Source: Symsagittifera roscoffensis
Taxonomy: Eukaryota; Xenacoelomorpha; Acoela; Convolutidae
Reading direction: 5' to 3'
NCBI RefSeq assembly: GCF_963678635.1
Contig: NC_087067.1
Span: 60,996,594-61,056,593 of the forward strand
Length of the DNA: 60,000 bases
The notes beneath the pieces are model-generated. The model made no database searches and had not been told where the DNA came from. It saw only the letters and a program-made list of their open reading frames with translations. Numbering within the stretch: the first letter of the stretch is position 1; every line of letters starts with the position of its first letter. Both the position numbers and the translations under genes were made by a program. Below are positions 41,779 to 53,430 of this stretch, piece after piece.

Positions 41779-44447
41779 TTATTCTTTGGAAAAAGCTCCC
41801 AAGAGAACAGAATTTGCGGGTAAGAGGTACAGAGAATACCATTCTCTGACTGGATCTGTTTCCGGGTCTCGATTCACTAACAGTAACAAATTATTAATAT
41901 CGAAGTCGTAAAAGTTATGTAACAGTTTGAAGAAGAGAAGACTATCAGTAAAAATAGTTTGATAGCAAATAGGCAGTATGTTTAATATCACAAGACTGTC
42001 AGTATAATTAGTGGAACCAATTATCCACTTTATTGCCTTTTTCTGGAATTTTTCCAAATCACGTAGTTTTGATAAATTTGGGTACTAAATACAAGAGTTA
42101 TAAAGTAAAACGGACCTCACACAACAAATATACTTTTGAAGCTTAGTTTTAACAGGTGAGTTTAAAGGAACATTACGCTTTAAATCATGAAAACACTTTG
42201 AGGCTTTACCAAGTTTTGCAGAAACATGGTGATTCCAAGACAAAGTAGGCGAGATATAAATACCCAAGTCTTTGATATGATCAACAGAGCACATTTCTGA
42301 CCCGTTAAGATAAAGGTTGAAAATAAAGCTATTGTTTGAAATGAATTTAGTTTTGTCGGGATGAAAATCAAGACCGCTTTGGGTTGCCCAGGTCTCTACC
42401 AAATCTAAATCCGACTGAAAGTTGTCATGACAGTTGTCTCGTTAAAGCTGTTTCAGGTCATCAGCAAATAAAGACGGTGAGGAATACTCGACAACATCCG
42501 GGAGGTCATTAATATAAATAAGGAATAAAAGTGGTTCTAAAATGCTTCCTTGTGGTACACCGCTAGAAATGTATCCTTCGTAAGAAAGAATATTGTTAAT
42601 ACGTACCTTTGTGGGCGATTGGAAAGATAAGATTAAATTAACATGATAAAATTTTCGTCAAAACCAAAAGAAGACAGCTTGTTCAGCAACTGTTTATGTG
42701 ACACAGAGTCAAAAGCCTTTTGAATGTCAAAATATACAGGACAGAAATTCTCATTGGCATCAGTACATTTGTAAATATTTTCAACATATTCCAACAATTG
42801 TGTAAACGTGCTGCGCTTTTTAACAAAGCCATGCTGTCTACGAGAAAGTTTGTGTCGAACATTAGAATAAATGAAATTAAAAAGCAGTTTTTCCAAGCAA
42901 AGCGATAAGCGCGGTAAAATACTAATTCCACGATAATTTGTAATGTCAGATTTTGGCCCGGACTTATGAAAAGGCATGATAACCGCCTCTTTCCAAAAAT
43001 TGGGCCAAATACAACAGGTAACAATTTGACTGAATAGAATATATACCATAGGCGTGAGTGCATCAGCATTCAATTTGAGAACAAATGATGGAATGCCATC
43101 AGCTGCAACTGCTGTGGTATCTGGTACCTTCTTAAGTAACTTATTTACATCACTTTCACCAAACGATAATTCGCACAAGTTAATGGAAGTATTATGAGAA
43201 CAACCATTATACGTAAACGTTTCGCTTTTGTACACAGAACAGAAAAAGTTATTAAACAAATCGGCTTTGGTGTTATCAGTAGAAGCACATGAGGCTCCCA
43301 AATTAAAAACAGAAGGAATTGGTGTGCTGCCAGAAAGTTTGTGAAGTAACTTGAAACAGTCGTTAGTATCAAGTGAATGAAAAGAAGACAGTAATGTAAT
43401 TTTGTCTAGCTCAATCGAGTTACTCAAATCTCGTTGAAGATCAGACAACAATGTTGAATAGAACAAATTGAATTTCGCCAATTTACGCTTCTCAGTAGAG
43501 ACTTTGTTACTGAGATGTACGGTATGGCTAGAAAAATAGAATGGTAACATAGATCTTTTCTTGCGTTTCAGGCAAATTGAAGTCTGAACCGACTTTATTA
43601 TAGCATCATACCACGCAAGATAAAAATCAGTAGGAATCATTTGAAAATAAACATGGAAAAGGCAATCAAGTATAACTAAAGAATTCATGAAAACATCGAC
43701 GTTAAAAGCGTTTTTAGAATAAATTGGAATGTAATTAGGTAAATCAGAAACGATGCTTTCAGAATAAGACACATGGAAAATAACTGTAACAGGATAATGA
43801 TCGGATGTAAAATAGTCTGGTTGCTCATTCACTGAGCACAGCTCAGGTCGATTTGAAACAAAAATATCTAGTGTGTTGCCGCTAATATGCGTCGGCTCAG
43901 TCACCAGTTGGACACAATTCAATGAATCGAAATTGTCGATCACAGCCTGTGAACTAACGGTAGTGGCAGAGTGTGATATCCAACACGCGTCTGGCATATT
44001 GAAATCACCAAAAATAGAAATAATACCACAGGGAAATCATGCAGAAACTTTGAAGTGTATAACTCCAGACACTGAGATAAATGTATGGATGATACTCTAT
44101 AATTTGATGTGGCGGGGGGATTATATACCGATAAGATAAAGGTTTGAGGATCTGTACTTAAGACAGTGCCGCAAGCAAAATCAAAATCAGGTAAAGTGCA
44201 GTCCCAAGTCGCCAGGTTCAAACCATCACGCACAAGTATTGCAACTCCGCCGCGATTGCCATTTATTCGGGCAGCTTGTGAATTTGTGTAATAACTTGTA
44301 TCAGGTAAAATATTTGTGTCATTGGAGCTTAACCAAGTTTCGCATAAACACAAAACATCAGGAGACATGATATGTAAAAGTTTGATACAGGATAAACGTT
44401 TGTCAAGGCTGACCAAACTACGAGCATTCCAAGATACAACTGTTACA
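41779..44447 (-). pseudogene. LINE ORF2, copy A: endonuclease-reverse transcriptase
   Basis: Endonuclease: VVSWNARSLVSLDKRL, SPDVLCLCETWLSS (catalytic Glu), NRGGVAILVRDGL, LSVYNPP, then after a shift near 44,030 FGDFNMPDACW, and TSDHYPVTVIF (His). RT: FHKSGPKSDITNYRGISI, RRQHGFVKKRSTFTQL, YFDIQKAFDSVSH (motif A), a shift near 42,635, [24 protein letters not shown] (42,457-42,468), stop TAA at 42,442-42,444, DFHPDKTKF, LGIYISPTLSW, and a C-terminal KFQKKAIKWIIGS block. The endonuclease would nick the target and RT would prime there. Two shifts and one stop make it inactive. Confidence 0.88.
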
Positions 44448-44730
44448 CTGGTCAGTCATGCAGTAATATCCACGACAATGTCTTTGTGAAAGAGTTGTAA
44501 ATTCCGAATTTTCAGATCTTGCTTTGGAGTTCCGCTATTGATTAATTCCCAGCGTTTCTTGAGAATTGGTTTTTCCAATGCAAGTTCATCACTTGTTAGA
44601 GACTTCGATATAAACACTGATGTGCGAAATTCTTTGAGAAGTTGTGCTTTTTCAGAACTTTGCTAGCAGTCCATTCATTGGAAAATTTCAGCAAAACAGA
44701 CCGTGGTTTTGTATTAGTGGATTTGAAATG
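44448..44730 (-). pseudogene. LINE ORF1 C-terminal remnant, copy A
   Basis: KPRSVLLKFSNEWTASKVLK, then (other frame) YISKSLTSDELALEKPILKK and LINSGTPKQDLKIRNLQLF resemble the end of ORF1 nucleic-acid-binding proteins of CR1/L2/Jockey LINEs. It ends DITA-TGA at about 44,456-44,458, and the ORF2 frame continues in the same register past this TGA (LTSVTVVSWNARS). Confidence 0.6.
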
Positions 44731-46312
44731 CCACGTGATGATCAGCTGACCCGCACTTTGCACATGATCTACGTTTGTCCATGTCATCTCTGGGCTTGTA
44801 CCATGACGACCGTTGTGGTTGACTCCCCCCAAGTTCCTGTTCTCTGAGTACGAATACTTTTTGGGTTTCATCAGCATGTACTCCCTTGACTTTTGTCTAA
44901 ACTCTTCTGGAGTCGGTGCATTATGATTCGACAGTGTATAGTACGTTGCCAACATTGTTCTCAAGTCGTCACTTTTTACCCAATCAATGAACTTCGAGGC
45001 AATGCTAAAGTTCCTTCTGTTTGTCGACTCCTCAGGATCACTCCTTTGTCTCAAGCTCTCAAGATCATCCACGAACCGATCAATTGATTCATCGTCCCTT
45101 TGCCTTCTCTTTTCAAATCTCATCATCGCTAGGTGACCCTTAATGCCTGACCCGAATCGATTCAAAAATATCTCAAAGATCTTGTCCGCAGTGTCGCGTT
45201 CCTCTTCCTTCTTTGCAACTGCTCATTTTACCGCTGCGCCTTCTAGGTTGCTCAGTATCGCCGTGCAGACCTGCCTCTCGTCGTTCAAGTTGTCTTGCTC
45301 CAGATGTAGTCTCATGACTTCCACCCACGTGTCGATGCATCCATCTGAGACATCTTTGAATTCTTTCGGCTTCTTGAAGGTTTTCCTTGATTTGCCACCT
45401 CATCTTTCACTCGAGTCGGTGTTTCTCGTGGCGAACGCGTCTAATATCCTATTCATCATCTCCCAGGTGCTAGCCCACGTCATGGCATCTGGTCCTACGT
45501 TTTTGTTCGTCGTTGATTCCCCGTGGACCACTCGTCGTATTTGCTGTTCCACTCTTCATAATTGTCTTGCCCCCTCCCCCCCCCCGGTGCTGTGCTTGCT
45601 GCATCCCGGGTTAACGGTAACGGTGTTGACTCCCGTTTGTTCCGTTGTGGTTCCACGAAATCGACTCTGTTGCCTTGTGTTGGTTTTGTTACCAGATTGT
45701 CTTGTGTTAGAAAGTTTTTCAAGATGACATCCAGTTTGGACTGTATGGCACACGAACTCTCCGCCTGGTCTCTACTCATTGTGTCCATCCTCGTCTCCAG
45801 ACTCTCTAGCTTACTGTTCACGGTGTCATACCGCTGCTTCATTTCTTACATGTCTTTTACGATGTTCTTCTAGCGGTCTTTGCCAGTGTCCTCTTTTATC
45901 TGACATCTGCTGAAGCTTTTCCTCCGTCGCCGTTGCCAGATTAAAGTAATTGTCCAGATACTCGTTTTTGTTGTATCTCAATTCTTTCTTTATCACTTCT
46001 CGGTCCTCCTCACTGCACTTCAATTTTTTGTCGATTTGATCTAACTTTGCCATTAAGTCGCCCAATTGTTCTTCAGCATTCGGCATCGGTGTTGACTCCG
46101 TCGTTTCCTTCACCCCATCAACACTCTGATCTGGTGTCTCAAGATCAATTTCGTCTTGTTTTCTTTTGTGCTTCTTGTGTTGACCATGCTCACTGAAAAG
46201 TACTTTCTTGTTACTCTTGGTCCAACGGTGTTGCCTTTCGTTGCGACGAGTTATGATTTGTCTTTGACTCTATAACCCTTCTTTCCGCTATCGGTACCCT
46301 ACTTCGCCTCAT
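44731..46312 (-). pseudogene. Gag of unit b (joined to LINE A)
   Basis: Gag start ATG at 46,310-46,312 (MRRSRVPIAERR), then TESTPMPNAEEQLGDLMAKL coiled coil with EEDREVIKKELRYNKNEYLD, KLESLETRMDTMSRDQAESS, a stretch ending FVEPQRNKRESTPLPLTR, capsid entry and capsid (NRFGSGIKGHLAMMRFEKRR). Breaks: shift near 46,210, stop near 45,846-45,848, shift near 45,170. The gag stops at the first knuckle (CSADHHVA-like), where the LINE follows. A C-tract at 45,577-45,586 lies in the linker. Confidence 0.82.
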
Positions 46313-47134
46313 GATTTTTATTTACAATTAATGCTATTTACAATAATATTATTTACAAAATTCTATTCTATGGATAAAATTTAAAAAAAAAAACGTTCCT
46401 ATTCCTTTTCAAATCGTGATCTTAATAGAATGGATTATTCGCGAAACTTTGCTTTTATTGATAGCTATTTCGCACTCTCCCAGGACCTTTTAGAACCGTC
46501 ACACCAAATTCTTGTACCGTCCCAAGACTTCTCTTAACTGTCCCAAGACTACTGTCCCAAGACTTCTCTTAACTGTCCCAAGACTACTGTCCTAAGACTG
46601 CACTGTCCCAAGACTTCCTCGGTATTGTCCCAAGACTGTTCTGCACTGCAACCAAGTGTCTGGACAGTAGGTTTTCTTCTTCTTCGTTTTCGGGACTCTT
46701 GGACTACTGTACTGTGTACCTCCACTTGAGCTGTTGTAAAAATTGTTCCCAAAAAAAAACAATCTTATTGGCCAAAAGTTTCAAATACTGATGCCCCTGT
46801 ATTTATCTCCCTTTTATTGAAAGTTGAAACCCAATTTGTTCCAGGTACCTTGTGATCACCTGTTCGCTAAAAAACCGACAAAAAATTTTACAAAAACTTA
46901 AAAATTTAAACAGAAAAAATTAATAAAAACAGAGAGATGAACCCACCTAAAATTCAAAGGTGACAGATGTCAACCTTTACTCGAAAAACGCCTGGTACCT
47001 GATTGCCACGCGTTTCCCTCCCCCCTGTTAATGATCTTATAGAGTATTTTCTTTCCGTGTCTTCTTCCGTGCCCCCCACTCGATCCGATCAGGGTACCTA
47101 CCTTAATTCAACCTTAAACTCGGGTATCCTCTTC
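46313..47134 (-). repeat. Leader and LTR-like segment of unit b
   Basis: 46,313-46,457 is AT-rich leader; from 46,458 (TTGATAGCTATTTCGCACTC) it matches 37,241-37,930 and 52,053-52,729. Contains five or six CTGTCCCAAGACT repeats at 46,515-46,640, then the conserved 450-base stretch. No ORF supported. Confidence 0.65.
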
Positions 47135-47410
47135 TTATAATTCAAGCATGTAAGATTCTAATAGATCTTCATCGCATGTTATCATTGTTTTCGTATAGAT
47201 GTTTATCCCATCTATATTTAGCATCACCTCGTGCGGACCATAAGCTTCTGTGTACCTGTTGTCAACTCGGACTGCCTTGCTACTCCCTCTTATAAGTAGG
47301 GCTCGTACTGCTCTAGAAGTCGTTTGTGGACTTATACCACTCAAGTAGTCGGCGTACACATCAATGTGCATTATTGTCTGGTCTCTCGGTTCGCTCAAGT
47401 TTCTGGTCAC
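47135..47410 (-). pseudogene. Pre-protease fragment of unit c, cut by LINE B
   Basis: Reads VTRNLSEPRDQTIMHIDVYA, SRAVRALLIRGSSKAVRVDN, YGPHEVMLNIDGINIYTKTM and ends CDEDLLESYMLEL, stop at 47,135-47,137. This equals the segment just before the protease in M and P, but the frame stops before any DTG. At 47,410 (GTTTCTGGTCAC) it joins the LINE 3' part. Confidence 0.78.
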
Positions 47411-50404
47411 TTGTGAGACTGTAGTTGTAGAGTTGATGTCGACTTTTGCTAAAAAACTATTGACGCTATGAATTATTCTTTGGAAAAAGCTCCCAAGAGA
47501 ACAGAATTTGCGGGTAAGAGGTACAGAGAATACCATTCTCTGACTGGATCTGTTTCCGGGTCTCGATTCACTAACAGTAACAAATTATTAATATCGAAGT
47601 CGTAAAAGTTATGTAACAGTTTGAAGAAGAGAAGACTATCAGTAAAAATAGTTTGATAGCAAATAGGCAGTATGTTTAATATCACAAGACTGTCAGTATA
47701 ATTAGTGGAACCAATTATCCACTTTATTGCCTTTTTCTGGAATTTTTCCAAATCACGTAGTTTTGATAAATTTGGGTACTAAATACAAGAGTTATAAAGT
47801 AAAACGGACCTCACACAACAAATATACTTTTGAAGCTTAGTTTTAACAGGTGAGTTTAAAGGAACATTACGCTTTAAATCATGAAAACACTTTGAGGCTT
47901 TACCAAGTTTTGCAGAAACATGGTGATTCCAAGACAAAGTAGGCGAGATATAAATACCCAAGTCTTTGATATGATCAACAGAGCACATTTCTGACCCGTT
48001 AAGATAAAGGTTGAAAATAAAGCTATTGTTTGAAATGAATTTAGTTTTGTCGGGATGAAAATCAAGACCGCTTTGGGTTGCCCAGGTCTCTACCAAATCT
48101 AAATCCGACTGAAAGTTGTCATGACAGTTGTCTCGTTAAAGCTGTTTCAGGTCATCAGCAAATAAAGACGGTGAGGAATACTCGACAACATCCGGGAGGT
48201 CATTAATATAAATAAGGAATAAAAGTGGTTCTAAAATGCTTCCTTGTGGTACACCGCTAGAAATGTATCCTTCGTAAGAAAGAATATTGTTAATACGTAC
48301 CTTTGTGGGCGATTGGAAAGATAAGATTAAATTAACATGATAAAATTTTCGTCAAAACCAAAAGAAGACAGCTTGTTCAGCAACTGTTTATGTGACACAG
48401 AGTCAAAAGCCTTTTGAATGTCAAAATATACAGGACAGAAATTCTTATTGGCATCAGTACATATTCCAACAATTGTGTAAACGTGCTGCGCTTTTTAACA
48501 AAGCCATGCTGTCTACGAGAAAGTTTGTGTCGAACATTAGAATAAATGAAATTAAAAAGCAGTTTTTCCAAGCAAAGCGATAAGCGCGGTAAAATACTAA
48601 TTCCACGATAATTTGTAATGTCAGATTTTGGCCCGGACTTATGAAAAGGCATGATAACCGCTTCTTTCCAAAAATTGGGCCAAATACAACAGGTAACAAT
48701 TTGACTGAATAGAATATATACCATAGGCGTGAGTGCATCAGCATTCAATTTGAGAACAAATGATGGAATGCCATCAGCTGCAACTGCTGTGGTATCTGGT
48801 ACCTTCTTAAGTAACTTATTTACATCACTTTCACCAAACGATAATTCGCACAAGTTAATGGAAGTATTATGAGAACAACCATTATACGTAAACGTTTCGC
48901 TTTTGTACACAGAACAGAAAAAGTTATTAAACAAATCGGCTTTGGTGTTATCAGTAGAAGCACATGAGGCTCCCAATTTAAAAACAGAAGGACTTGGTGT
49001 GCTGCCAGAAAGTTTGTGAAGTAACTTGAAACAGTCGTTAGTATCAAGTGAATGAAAAGAAGACAGTAATGTAATTTTGTCTAGCTCAATCGAGTTACTC
49101 AAATCTCGTTGAAGATCAGACAACAATGTCGAATAGAACAAATTGAATTTCGCCAATTTACGCTTCTCAGTAGAGACTTTGTTACTGAGATGTACGGTAT
49201 GGCTAGAAAAATAGAATGGTAACATAGATCTTTTCTTGCGTTTCAGGCAAATTGAAGTCTGAACCGACTTTATTATAGCATCATACCACGCAAGATAAAA
49301 ATCAGTAGGAATCATTTGAAAATAAACATGGAAAAGGCAATCAAGTATAACTAAAGAATTCATGAAAACATCGACGTTAAAAGCGTTTTTAGAATAAATT
49401 GGAATGTAATTAGGTAAATCAGAAACGATGCTTTCAGAATAAGACACATGGAAAATAACTGTAACAGGATAATGATCGGATGTAAAATAGTCTGGTTGCT
49501 CATTCACTGAGCACAGCTCAGGTCGATTTGAAACAAAAATATCTAGTGTGTTGCCGCTAATATGCGTCGGCTCAGTCACCAGTTGGACACAATTCAATGA
49601 ATCGAAATTGTCGATCACAGCCTGTGAACTAACGGTAGTGGCAGAGTGTGATATCCAACACGCGTCTGGCATATTGAAATCACCAAAAATAGAAATAATA
49701 CCACAGGGAAATCATGCAGAAACTTTGAAGTGTATAACTCCAGACACTGAGATAAATGTATGGATGATACTCTATAATTTGATGTGGCGGGGGGATTATA
49801 TACCGATAAGATAAAGGTTTGAGGATCTGTACTTAAGACAGTGCCGCAAGCAAAATCAAAATCAAGTAAAGTGCAGTCCCAAGTCGCCAGGTTCAAACCA
49901 TCACGCACAAGTATTGCAACTCCGCCGCGATTGCCATTTATTCGGGCAGCTTGTAAATTTGTGTAATAACTTGTATCAGGTAAAATATTTGTGTCATTGG
50001 AGCTTAACCAAGTTTCGCATAAACACAAAACATCAGGAGACATGATATGTAAAAGTTTGATACAGGATAAACGTTTGTCAAGGCTGACCAAACTACGAGC
50101 ATTCCAAGATACAACTGTTACACTGGTCAGTCATGCAGTAATATCCACGACAATGTCTTTGTGAAAGAGTTGTAAATTCCGAATTTTCAGATCTTGCTTT
50201 GGAGTTCCGCTATTGATTAATTCCCAGCGTTTCTTGAGAATTGGTTTTTCCAATGCAATTTCATCACTTGTTAGAGACTTCGATATAAACACTGATGTGC
50301 GAAATTCTTTGAGAAGTTGTGCTTTTTCAGAACTTTACTAGCAGTCCATTCATTGGAAAATTTCACCAAAACAGACCGTGGTTTTGTATTAGTGGATTTG
50401 AAAT
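47411..50404 (-). mobile_element. LINE copy B (near-identical to copy A, 3' truncated)
   Basis: Same content as copy A from TTGTGAGACTGTAGTTGTAG to the gag junction. The (AAG)n tail and last 250 bases of A are missing; 19 bases (TTGTAAATATTTTCAACAT) are deleted near 48,463. Only scattered substitutions otherwise. The ORF2 shifts and the TAA after FADD (FADD at 48,151-48,162) are the same as in A, and so is the gag junction at 50,404/50,405, so B and A are one duplicated DNA segment. Confidence 0.88.
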
Positions 50405-51909
50405 GCCACGTGATGATCAGCTGACCCGCACTTTGAACATGATCTACGTTTGTCCATGTCATCTCTGGGCTTGTACCATGACGACCGTTGTGGTTGACTC
50501 CCCCAAGTTCCTGTTCTCTGAGTACGAGTACTTTTTGGGTTTCATCAGCATGTACTCCCTTGACTTTTGTCTAATCTCTTCTGGAGTCGGTGCATTATGA
50601 TTCGACAGTGTATAGTACGTTGCCAACATTGTTCTCAAGTCGTCACTTTTTACCCAATCAATGAACTTCGAGGCAATGCTAAAGTTCCTTCTGTTTGTCG
50701 ATTCCTCAGGATCACTCCTTTGTCTCAAGCTCTCAAGATCATCCACGAACCGATCAATTGATTCATCGTCCCTTTGCCTTCTCTTTTCAAATCTCATCAT
50801 CGCGTGGTGACCCTTAATGCCTGACCCGAATCGATTCAATAATATCTCAAAGATCTTGTCCGCAGTGTCGCGTTCCTCTTCCTTCTTTGCAACTACTCAT
50901 TTTAACGCTGCGCCTTCTAGGTTGCTCAGTATCGCCGTGCAGACCTGCCTCTCGTCGTTCAAGTTGTCTTGCTCCAGATGTAGTCTCATGACTTCCACCC
51001 ACGTGTCGATGCATCCATCTGAGACATCTTTGAATTCTTTCGGCTTCTTGAAGGTTTTCCTTGATTTGCCACCTCATCTTTCATTCGAGTCGGTGTTTCT
51101 CGTGGCGAACGCGTCTAATATCCTATTCATCATCTCCCAGGTGCTAGCATCTGGTCATGGCATCTGGTCCTACGTTTTTGTTCGTCGTTGATTCCCCGTG
51201 GACCACTCGTCGTATTTGCTGTTCCACTCCTCATAATTGTCTTGAGGTTCCACGAAATCGACTCTGTTGCCTTGTGTTCGATTTGTTACCAGATTGTCTT
51301 GTGTTAGAGAGTTTCTCAAGATGACATCCAGTTTGGACTGTATGGCACACGAACTCTCCGCCTGGTCTCTACTCACTGTGTCCATCCTCGTCTCCAGACT
51401 CTCTAGCTTACTGTTCACGGTGTCATACCGCTGCTTCATTTCTTAGATGTCTTTTACGATGTTCTTCTCGCGGTCTTTGCCAGTGTCCTCTTTTATCTGA
51501 CATCTGCTGGAGTTTTTCCTCCGTCGCCGTTGCCAGATTAAAGTAATTGTCCAGATACTCGTTTTTGTTGTATCTCAATTCTTTCTTTATCACTTCTCGG
51601 TCCTCCTCACTGCACTTCAATTTTTTGTCGATTTGATCTAACTTTGCCATTAAGTCGCCCAGTTGTTCTTCAGCATTCGGCATCGGTGTTGACTCCGTCG
51701 TTTCCTTCACCCCATCAACACTCTGATCTGGTGTCTCAAGATCAATTTCGTCTTGTTTTCTTTTGTGCTTCTTGTGTTGACCATGCTCACTGAAAAGTTC
51801 TTTCTTGTTACTCTTGGTCCAACCGTGTTGCCTTTCGTTGCGACGAGTTATGATTTGTCTTTGACTCTATAACCCTTCTTTCCGCTATCGGTACCCTACT
51901 TCGCCTCAT
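50405..51909 (-). pseudogene. Gag of unit c (joined to LINE B)
   Basis: Same layout as unit b with ATG at 51,907-51,909. A 77-base deletion near 51,245 removes part of the linker after FVEPQ, together with the C-tract of unit b. Coiled coil (51,423-51,710), KLESLETRMDTVSRDQAESS, capsid 50,459-50,839 (NRFGSGIKGHHAMMRFEKRR). A stop at about 51,443-51,445 and shifts near 50,840 and 51,800 break it. Confidence 0.82.
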
Positions 51910-52729
51910 GATTTTTATTTACAATTAATGCTATTTGCAATATTATTATTTACAAAATTCTATTCTATGGATAAAATTTAAAAAAAAAACGTTCCTATTC
52001 CTTTTCAATTCGTGATCGTAATAGAATGGATTATTCGCGAAACTCTGCTTTTATTGATAGCTATTTCGCACTCTCCCAGGACCTTTTAGAACCGTCACAC
52101 CAAATTCTTGTACCGTCCCAAGACTTCTCTTAACTGTCCCAAGACTACTGTCCCAAGACTTCTCCTAACTGTCCCAAGACTACTGTCCTAAGACTGCACT
52201 GTCCCAAGACTTCTTCGGTATTGTCCCAAGACTGTTCTGCACTGCAACCAAGTGTCTGGACAGTAGGTTTTCTTCTTCTTCGTTGTCGGGACTCTTGAAC
52301 TACTGTACTGTGTACCTCCACTTGAGCTGTAGTAAAAATTGTTCCCAAAAAAACCAATCTTAATGGCCAAAAGTTTCAAATACTGATCCCCCTGTATTTA
52401 TCTCCCTTTTATTGCAAGTTGAAAACCAAATTGTTGCAGGTACCTTGTGATCACCTGTTCGCTAAAAAACCGATAAAAATTTTTACAAAAACTTAAAAAT
52501 TTAAACAGAAAAAAATAATAAAAACAGAGAGATGAACCCACCTAAAATTCAAAGGTGACAGATGTCAACCTTTACTCGAAAAACGCCTGGTACCTGATTG
52601 CCACGCGTTTCCCTCCCCCCTGTTAATGATCTTATAGAGTATTTTATTTCCGTGTCTTCTTCCGTGCCCCCCACTCGATCCGATCAGGGTACCTACCTTA
52701 ATTCAACCTTAAACTCGGGTATCCTCTTC
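51910..52729 (-). repeat. Leader and LTR-like segment of unit c
   Basis: Leader 51,910-52,052, then the LTR-like segment from TTGATAGCTATTTCGCACTC. CTGTCCCAAGACT repeats at 52,112-52,235. Joined at about 52,730-52,745 to the pre-protease end of unit d exactly as unit b joins unit c, which supports a tandem array of shared LTRs. Confidence 0.65.
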
Positions 52730-53430
52730 TTATAATTCAAGCATACAAGATTCTAATAGATCTTCATCGCATGTTATCATTGTTTTCGTATAGATGTTTA
52801 TCCCATCTATACTTAGCATCACCTCGTGCGGACCATAAGCTTCTGTGTACCTGTTGTCAACTCGGACTGCCTTGCTACTCCCTCTTGTAAGTAGGGCTCG
52901 TACTGCTCTAGAAGTCGTTTGTGGACTTATACCACTCAAGTAGTCGGCGTACACATCAATGAGCATTATTGTCTGGTCGCTCGGTTCGCTCAAGTTTCTG
53001 GTCACCTCATGGCCGCCCACGGTGATTATCGACATTATTCTAGCCCCGATTATCGTTATGCCGAATGGTTTTCCCGTCACCATTTTCACGGTGTTGCAGT
53101 TTCCGCTCTTTGTCGACCCCGCTACAGCCTCTGATGTTGACTTCGAGCAAGCCAATGCCTCATTGAATTTCTGTCTATCGATTTCCTGTTTTAGTCGTTG
53201 TTCTATTTCTTTTGCCGCCACATCCTGCTTCACCTTGTTGATAGCTTCCGCCGCCGCTTTCTCATAATTTATCTAGAGTGTTCCTGGCTGTTGCTTCTAA
53301 TGCACTATTAACTTGCGTTACAGCTTTCACTGTTTTCGTTGGCAGTTCCGTGCTCGGTGCTCCTAAGTTTTTAGATTCAAACTCGTTTTGTCTATTCCGC
53401 TGATTCTGCACCGCCGCTAATGCCAATTTA
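52730..53430 (-). pseudogene. NC-protease linker and pre-protease end of unit d
   Basis: Reads AVKDQSHPKHKLALAAVQNQ, LDKL-KQDVAAKEIEQRLKQE, VTGKPFGITIIGARIMSIIT, VTRNLSEPSDQTIMLIDVYA and ends CDEDLLESCMLEL (stop 52,730-52,732). This is the whole region that LINE B replaces in unit c. As in unit c the frame stops before the protease active site and runs into LTR-like sequence; no RT or integrase follows. Confidence 0.8.

Larger units (their letters stand above)
41465..44730 (-). mobile_element. LINE copy A (CR1/Jockey-like non-LTR retrotransposon, 5' truncated)
   Basis: Reading right to left: the last part of ORF1, an AP-type endonuclease, RT with FADD, a thumb/C-terminal region, 3' UTR, AATAAA and a (CTT)n tail. 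The 5' end is cut at 44,730, where gag sequence begins at the zinc-knuckle DHHVA codons. Clade assignment rests on the endonuclease plus RT layout and the ORF1 C-terminus, by eye. Confidence 0.85.
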
